This document shows positions 17,721 to 21,078 of a stretch of DNA of 21,078 nt, piece after piece (the stretch's first letter is position 1; each line of letters starts with the position of its first letter). The stretch is from contig BFEA01000202.1 of the NCBI GenBank assembly GCA_003427395.1, forward strand, positions 1,763,650 through 1,784,727, given 5' to 3'. Source of the stretch: Chara braunii. Taxonomy: Eukaryota; Streptophyta; Charophyceae; Charales; Characeae. Under the pieces are notes generated by a model, which was given only the letters and a program-made list of their open reading frames with translations, had not been told where the DNA came from and did not search any database. The position numbers and the translations under genes were made by a program.

Positions 17721-19266
17721 ACCAGGTTTGCAAGGCATGTGGGGACAGTCTTTCAAGAAGTGGTCCCCCTCGCAGCGAAAACAAACCTTACGCTCCTTCC
17801 TTTTCTGCCATTGCCCTTCCTGGATCCTGAGCGCCCTCCAGGGAAGGGTGGAAGGATCCATGACGTTAACTGGCCAATGGACGTCTCGTGGTAGGTTAGC
17901 TCTCTGGGCCTGAGGGGAAGAGGCACGTCCCTTCCCTTTCCCCTTCTGGCTGACTGAGCCCTTGCTGCTATTGTTCCCCATCTTTCCTTTGAACATGGCA
18001 GCAAGGTTCTCAGCCAGGGCAAGAACGGTTGGCTCAACTGCTGATGATGCAGTCTCAGATGGAGGACTGCCACACTGAGATGCATTAGAATCAGAACCTG
18101 CATCAGCAGCCAATAGAGCACCCTTCTTCCTGCGCCGTCCCCTGGAAGAGGGTCTCCTCCTTCCTTCAGAAGGTTCCTGAACCTTGAGCCGAGACTCCAG
18201 GTCCAGGGCCGCTTTGCCAAAGGACCTCCAGTCCTTGTGGCCCTGAGAGTAGAGAGCAATCGAGTAGTCTGGAGGCGCTGCGCGCAGGAAGTGAGTGAGC
18301 TGGTCAAACTCACTCATCTCCAAACCAGGTGTAGCAGTCAAGCTCTCAACAGACTGTAGAGCTTGGACAAGGAACCCTCAAATCTGCGTGAGCCCAACAA
18401 CAGTATCTTATCTGCTGCTTTTCGGGCCTGTTCCCTGTCTGCAAACCGGTCTCGCAGGGCCTGCAGCAAGCCCTCCACCTTCAACTGTTGTGCCCATTTG
18501 TCCATAGGCAGATTCTGTTTCGTTGCAGAGGAGGTGCACCACTTGGGTGCAGTCCTCTCCAGACGACCCAGAATGGTCCCTACCTTTGTCACCTCTGGAC
18601 ATACAAAGCTGCCCAGGTATGCCCGGATAGCGGTGACCTAGTCTGATACATCCACCTTGGGGTCTTCCCCAGAATACATTGGAGGTGGTGTCAGCTTGGG
18701 CTGCCGCTGATCAGATGTGCCAGAGGGAACAGAGGTAGCAGACACATGGGAACCAGCAGGTGAAGTTGGACGACTGTGGGATGGTGAAACGGATGCTGGG
18801 ACAGGTTGAAGAGGTTGGGGAGAAGGTACATGAAGTTGCAAATGTTGCATAATCTTGTTGACACTCGCTGTCAGGGAATCAAGGCTTGCTGTCAACTAAT
18901 CGACCTTGCGGTCGATGGCAGAGCATTGATTCTCTACAGCGAGAATCCGCTGATCCAGTTAGAAAAGTAAGACCTGTTGAGGGTGTATGTTAACAACACC
19001 AACTCAGCAGTATCCTTACTATATTTACTGGAGGTACCACTGGTAACAACTTTCTCAACCTCCTTACGTAACTGTCTCCTCCTCTCCTCCTTCCTGCTAG
19101 CCTCCTCAACTTCCTTCATCTCCCTCTTCAGCCGCTGGACATGGGCCTCTGCCTTTCTGCGGTTTTCCTCCGCTTCAAGCAGGGCATGTTCCAGGGGGGA
19201 GCGAGGGAGTGGGGGAGGGTGAGCAGAAGGTTCTCCTTCCTCAACCTTTGTCTCAGCGTCAGCCAT
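17712..19266 (-). pseudogene. Element C gag
   Basis: The likely start is ATG at 19264-19266 (MADAETKVEEGE); an in-frame ATG 12 bases upstream is possible. The N-terminal part is a Glu/Lys/Arg-rich coiled-coil (about residues 25-75). After a frameshift near 18960 come a Ser/Pro-rich linker, then the capsid-like region (QVTAIRAYLGSF equivalent with TAG at its first position, GRLERTAPKW, WAQQLKVEGLLQALRDRF), a second frameshift near 18365, FDQLTHFLRAAPPDYS, a basic Lys/Gly-rich stretch and the zinc knuckle CFRCEGDHFLKDC. The knuckle is CX2CX3HX4C, one residue shorter than the usual X4 spacing. In-frame TAG codons lie at 18896-18898 and 18638-18640. Gag packages the element RNA; this copy cannot be translated through. 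Confidence 0.8.
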
Positions 19267-20614
19267 AATAAACCACACACACAGTCAAATAAATATAGAC
19301 AGATAGATACAAGGTCAGCAGGGATTAAGATTACACACACAACCACTGATGTAATCACTGCCACCTGATGAGAAGAGACGTGGTGAATTAGGCAGAACAG
19401 CGCTCAGCCTCAGTAGGCCGCTAAGGGCTATTCTGGGTTAGTTTAGGGTAATTCCAAATAAAACCAGCTTGCGATTTTTCATTCACAGCCCAGAACCCTC
19501 ATTTGAGTGCAATAACCCCAGAATCGCTGTCAAATAGTTAGACAAGATGCAACCTTGGACTGTAAGTAGGAGGTCAGAATAACGCAGAGAGTCAGTAGTG
19601 ATTAACAGAACCCAGTAGTCAACCAAGATGCAGCGAATGACTGATCAAGCTATTTTTAGACTCCTACTACTGACACTGGCACTATAGGACCCTGTATGCC
19701 CCACTATAGGTGAGACGAAGTACATATATCATTGTACCTGACTCAAATCATCAAACCCAGTAGTGCGCTTTTAGACACTGACTCAATGTTGAATTGCGAT
19801 TTCAGGGTGACCGACAGACTGAAATTCTGACGCACAAAACCTAAGATATGACAAACCCTAGCTGCCTCAAGCACTAGCTATAGCAGCGCAACATTCAGAA
19901 TTTCATTATCACTGACATACAAACCCTGAACTACTCAATTCACTATATGTACTGAATCGCAATATTGTAGTACAATCAGAGATGTAATTTGAGACAGAGA
20001 GGAGGTCAAACAGAGTCAGTAGAAGTCAAAGTAGGTAGGTAGGGGAAATAGTTATGGCTGTTAGGCAGTGCGATTTTCAAGTTTTACTGTCTACATGCAT
20101 ATAGTTTCGATTTTCCCAGTCTAATCCCAACTATCAGACTCGCTACAGGGACTTGAGTAAGGAACACACTTACTTTAGGTCAAAACACTGGAAGAAGAAG
20201 CAGAACTGGCTATGGCTGCCATCTCGCCAGTTTCTTCAATTCACTGTTCCTGGTGCTCCCACGTTCCAAATCTCCTGAAACTTGGTGATACTATAGTTCT
20301 TTATATGGCGATTAATCCCCACTAATCAGATTCACTGTATCCGGTCCAGAATCTGAAACTCCACATACCCCCAGGTATCTCGCCACCAGCAGAGCCAACG
20401 CCTGGGCTAAAAATAGCCCCTCAGTGCCTCCCAGGCCACTGAGCACTGAATTGCCACCAATCTCTGTGTCATACCAACCGCCACACACTCCTCACCAACA
20501 CCCTACTCAGCGCAGTACTGAAGATGCGATTCCAACATGAAACCCAACGTCAGAAGCTCTCAGGTAGTGATGGCTGCCTCGGTCCATCATCTCGCCACTG
20601 TTTGGGTCCGATCT
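19267..20614 (-). other. Untranslated leader of element C
   Basis: About 1.35 kb between primer-binding site and gag, with no frame of note on either strand. It includes a hairpin GGGCTA-AAAA-TAGCCC at 20404-20419. A long leader before gag is known in some plant Gypsy elements; packaging signals would be expected here but none can be named from sequence alone. Confidence 0.6.
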
Positions 20615-20626
20615 GCTCCGATACCA
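20615..20626 (-). promoter_or_regulatory. Primer-binding site of element C
   Basis: TGGTATCGGAGC on the minus strand, two bases (GT) after the LTR end CATAACA. It matches the initiator tRNA-Met site TGGTATCAGAGC except for G instead of A at position 8. It fixes the orientation of the element and shows that 20629 is the inner edge of the 5' LTR. Confidence 0.8.
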
Positions 20627-20628
20627 AC

Positions 20629-20904
20629 TGTTATGAACATGATTGTCCGTTGAAAATTTATCAACTCTCACTCACAGGAACTCCCGTACACGCCCATACA
20701 TGCACAGAAGGAAGGGGAGAGGTAGTAGAGGTTCACACCGCCCAGAAAAGAAAACACAGCGGAAGACTCAGAGACGCGAAGTGACAGAATACACAATTCA
20801 GTGAATTCTCTCACATAAGTCCCAACAATCATTCATAGAAGACAACCTAGTGATCACAGCCAGAAATCAATGAAGAGACGACAACTCAAACATAGTATTA
20901 CAAC
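20629..20904 (-). repeat. 5' LTR of element C, inner part only
   Basis: Matches 12901-13177 in direct orientation with about 22 differences, mostly transitions. On the minus strand it ends TTCATAACA against the primer-binding site. Homology stops abruptly at 20904/20905, where a TG-starting sequence begins, so the rest of the LTR must lie beyond the window if an element inserted here. Confidence 0.9.
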
Positions 20905-21078
20905 TGTTACATACTTCAATGAGTATGGGCAGAACCAAAGATCAACCAATATAGGATGAGCATTTATGCAGCGGAAGTCTGATAACGAACTGACTCACAT
21001 AGACTGACTCACACCAACTGACTTACATGGCATCACTCCACACACATACAATCATGAGATGGTGGGGTCTGGGTCATT
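20905..21078. mobile_element. Possible edge of another LTR element inserted in the C 5' LTR
   Basis: From 20905 the sequence reads TGTTACATAC and no longer matches the sister LTR (which continues into TTTATTAAACTC). The first eight bases equal those of the B LTR (TGTTACATGC), although the sequence after position 10 is not similar. A TG start at an abrupt homology break is what a nested LTR insertion looks like. A deletion or rearrangement is the alternative. The remaining 174 bases hold no gene. Confidence 0.35.

Larger units (their letters stand above)
12901..20904 (-). mobile_element. Element C: degenerate Ty3/Gypsy chromovirus
   Basis: In minus-strand order: part of the 5' LTR (20904-20629), primer-binding site (20626-20615), leader, gag, protease-RT-RNase H-integrase, chromodomain, and a 3' LTR ending at 12901. 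The two LTR parts visible differ at roughly 22 positions over 277 bases by eye (about 92% identity), so the insertion is old. Several frameshifts and six in-frame TAG stops make it non-functional. The 5' LTR is cut at 20905, so the full element would be about 9 kb. Confidence 0.9.

Noticed and set aside
14555-18640. Reassigned TAG codon (read as Gln) explaining the six TAGs
   Set aside because: Element C also has several frameshifts, so it is simply decayed, and the long frames of elements A and B contain no in-frame TAG to support a changed code.
21063-21067. TGGGG as target-site duplication of element C (also at 12896-12900)
   Set aside because: It is not preceded by a CA LTR end, and the 5' LTR of C should extend well beyond the window, so the match is chance.

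Overview
The window is a graveyard of decayed, nested retroelements from a eukaryotic nuclear genome. Ty3/Gypsy elements carry chromovirus features: protease, RT, RNase H and integrase in that order, a chromodomain in one element, and primer-binding sites resembling the 3' end of initiator tRNA-Met. A LINE tail has a plant-type RT zinc-binding remnant. This set suggests a streptophyte (land plant or charophyte alga; Chara-like is only a guess). I found no intact cellular gene, rRNA, complete tRNA or CRISPR array.

Layout. 1-2562: two direct copies (about 600 bp each) of an unclassified GC-rich repeat, with a 5'-truncated LINE tail ending in poly(A) after the first. 2563-2929: AT-rich repeat and unassigned sequence. 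2930-6185 (- strand): element A, a Gypsy pol fragment (protease, RT, RNase H, integrase) with two frameshifts and both ends missing. 6230-6770: AT-rich sequence that partly matches 2590-2770 in inverted orientation. About 6988-9819 (+ strand): element B, the same family as A, missing RT, RNase H and integrase but keeping its polypurine tract and a 1274-bp 3' LTR with perfect 10-bp terminal inverted repeats. 10008-10660: a 31-bp tandem repeat, AT-rich sequence and a long AATC microsatellite. 10709-11984 (- strand): LTR D, a diverged inverted relative of the B LTR, followed by its own primer-binding site. 11985-12900: no gene; microsatellites and a G-rich run. 12901 to beyond the window (- strand): element C, a nearly complete but dead chromovirus (LTR, leader, gag, pol, chromodomain), whose 5' LTR is interrupted at 20905, probably by another element.

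How the parts relate. B and A lie head to head and share their protein family. The B LTR and LTR D are also related, and D lies on the same strand as A, so D may be the 5' LTR of the element that A came from, with B and satellite sequence between them. In element C, gag runs into protease-RT across a correctly phased A AAA AAC heptamer that suggests -1 frameshifting. All six of its stops that interrupt a continuing reading frame are TAG, as expected if CAG codons decayed under CHG methylation. No novel defence or metabolic system is visible; the interest lies in element structure and decay.
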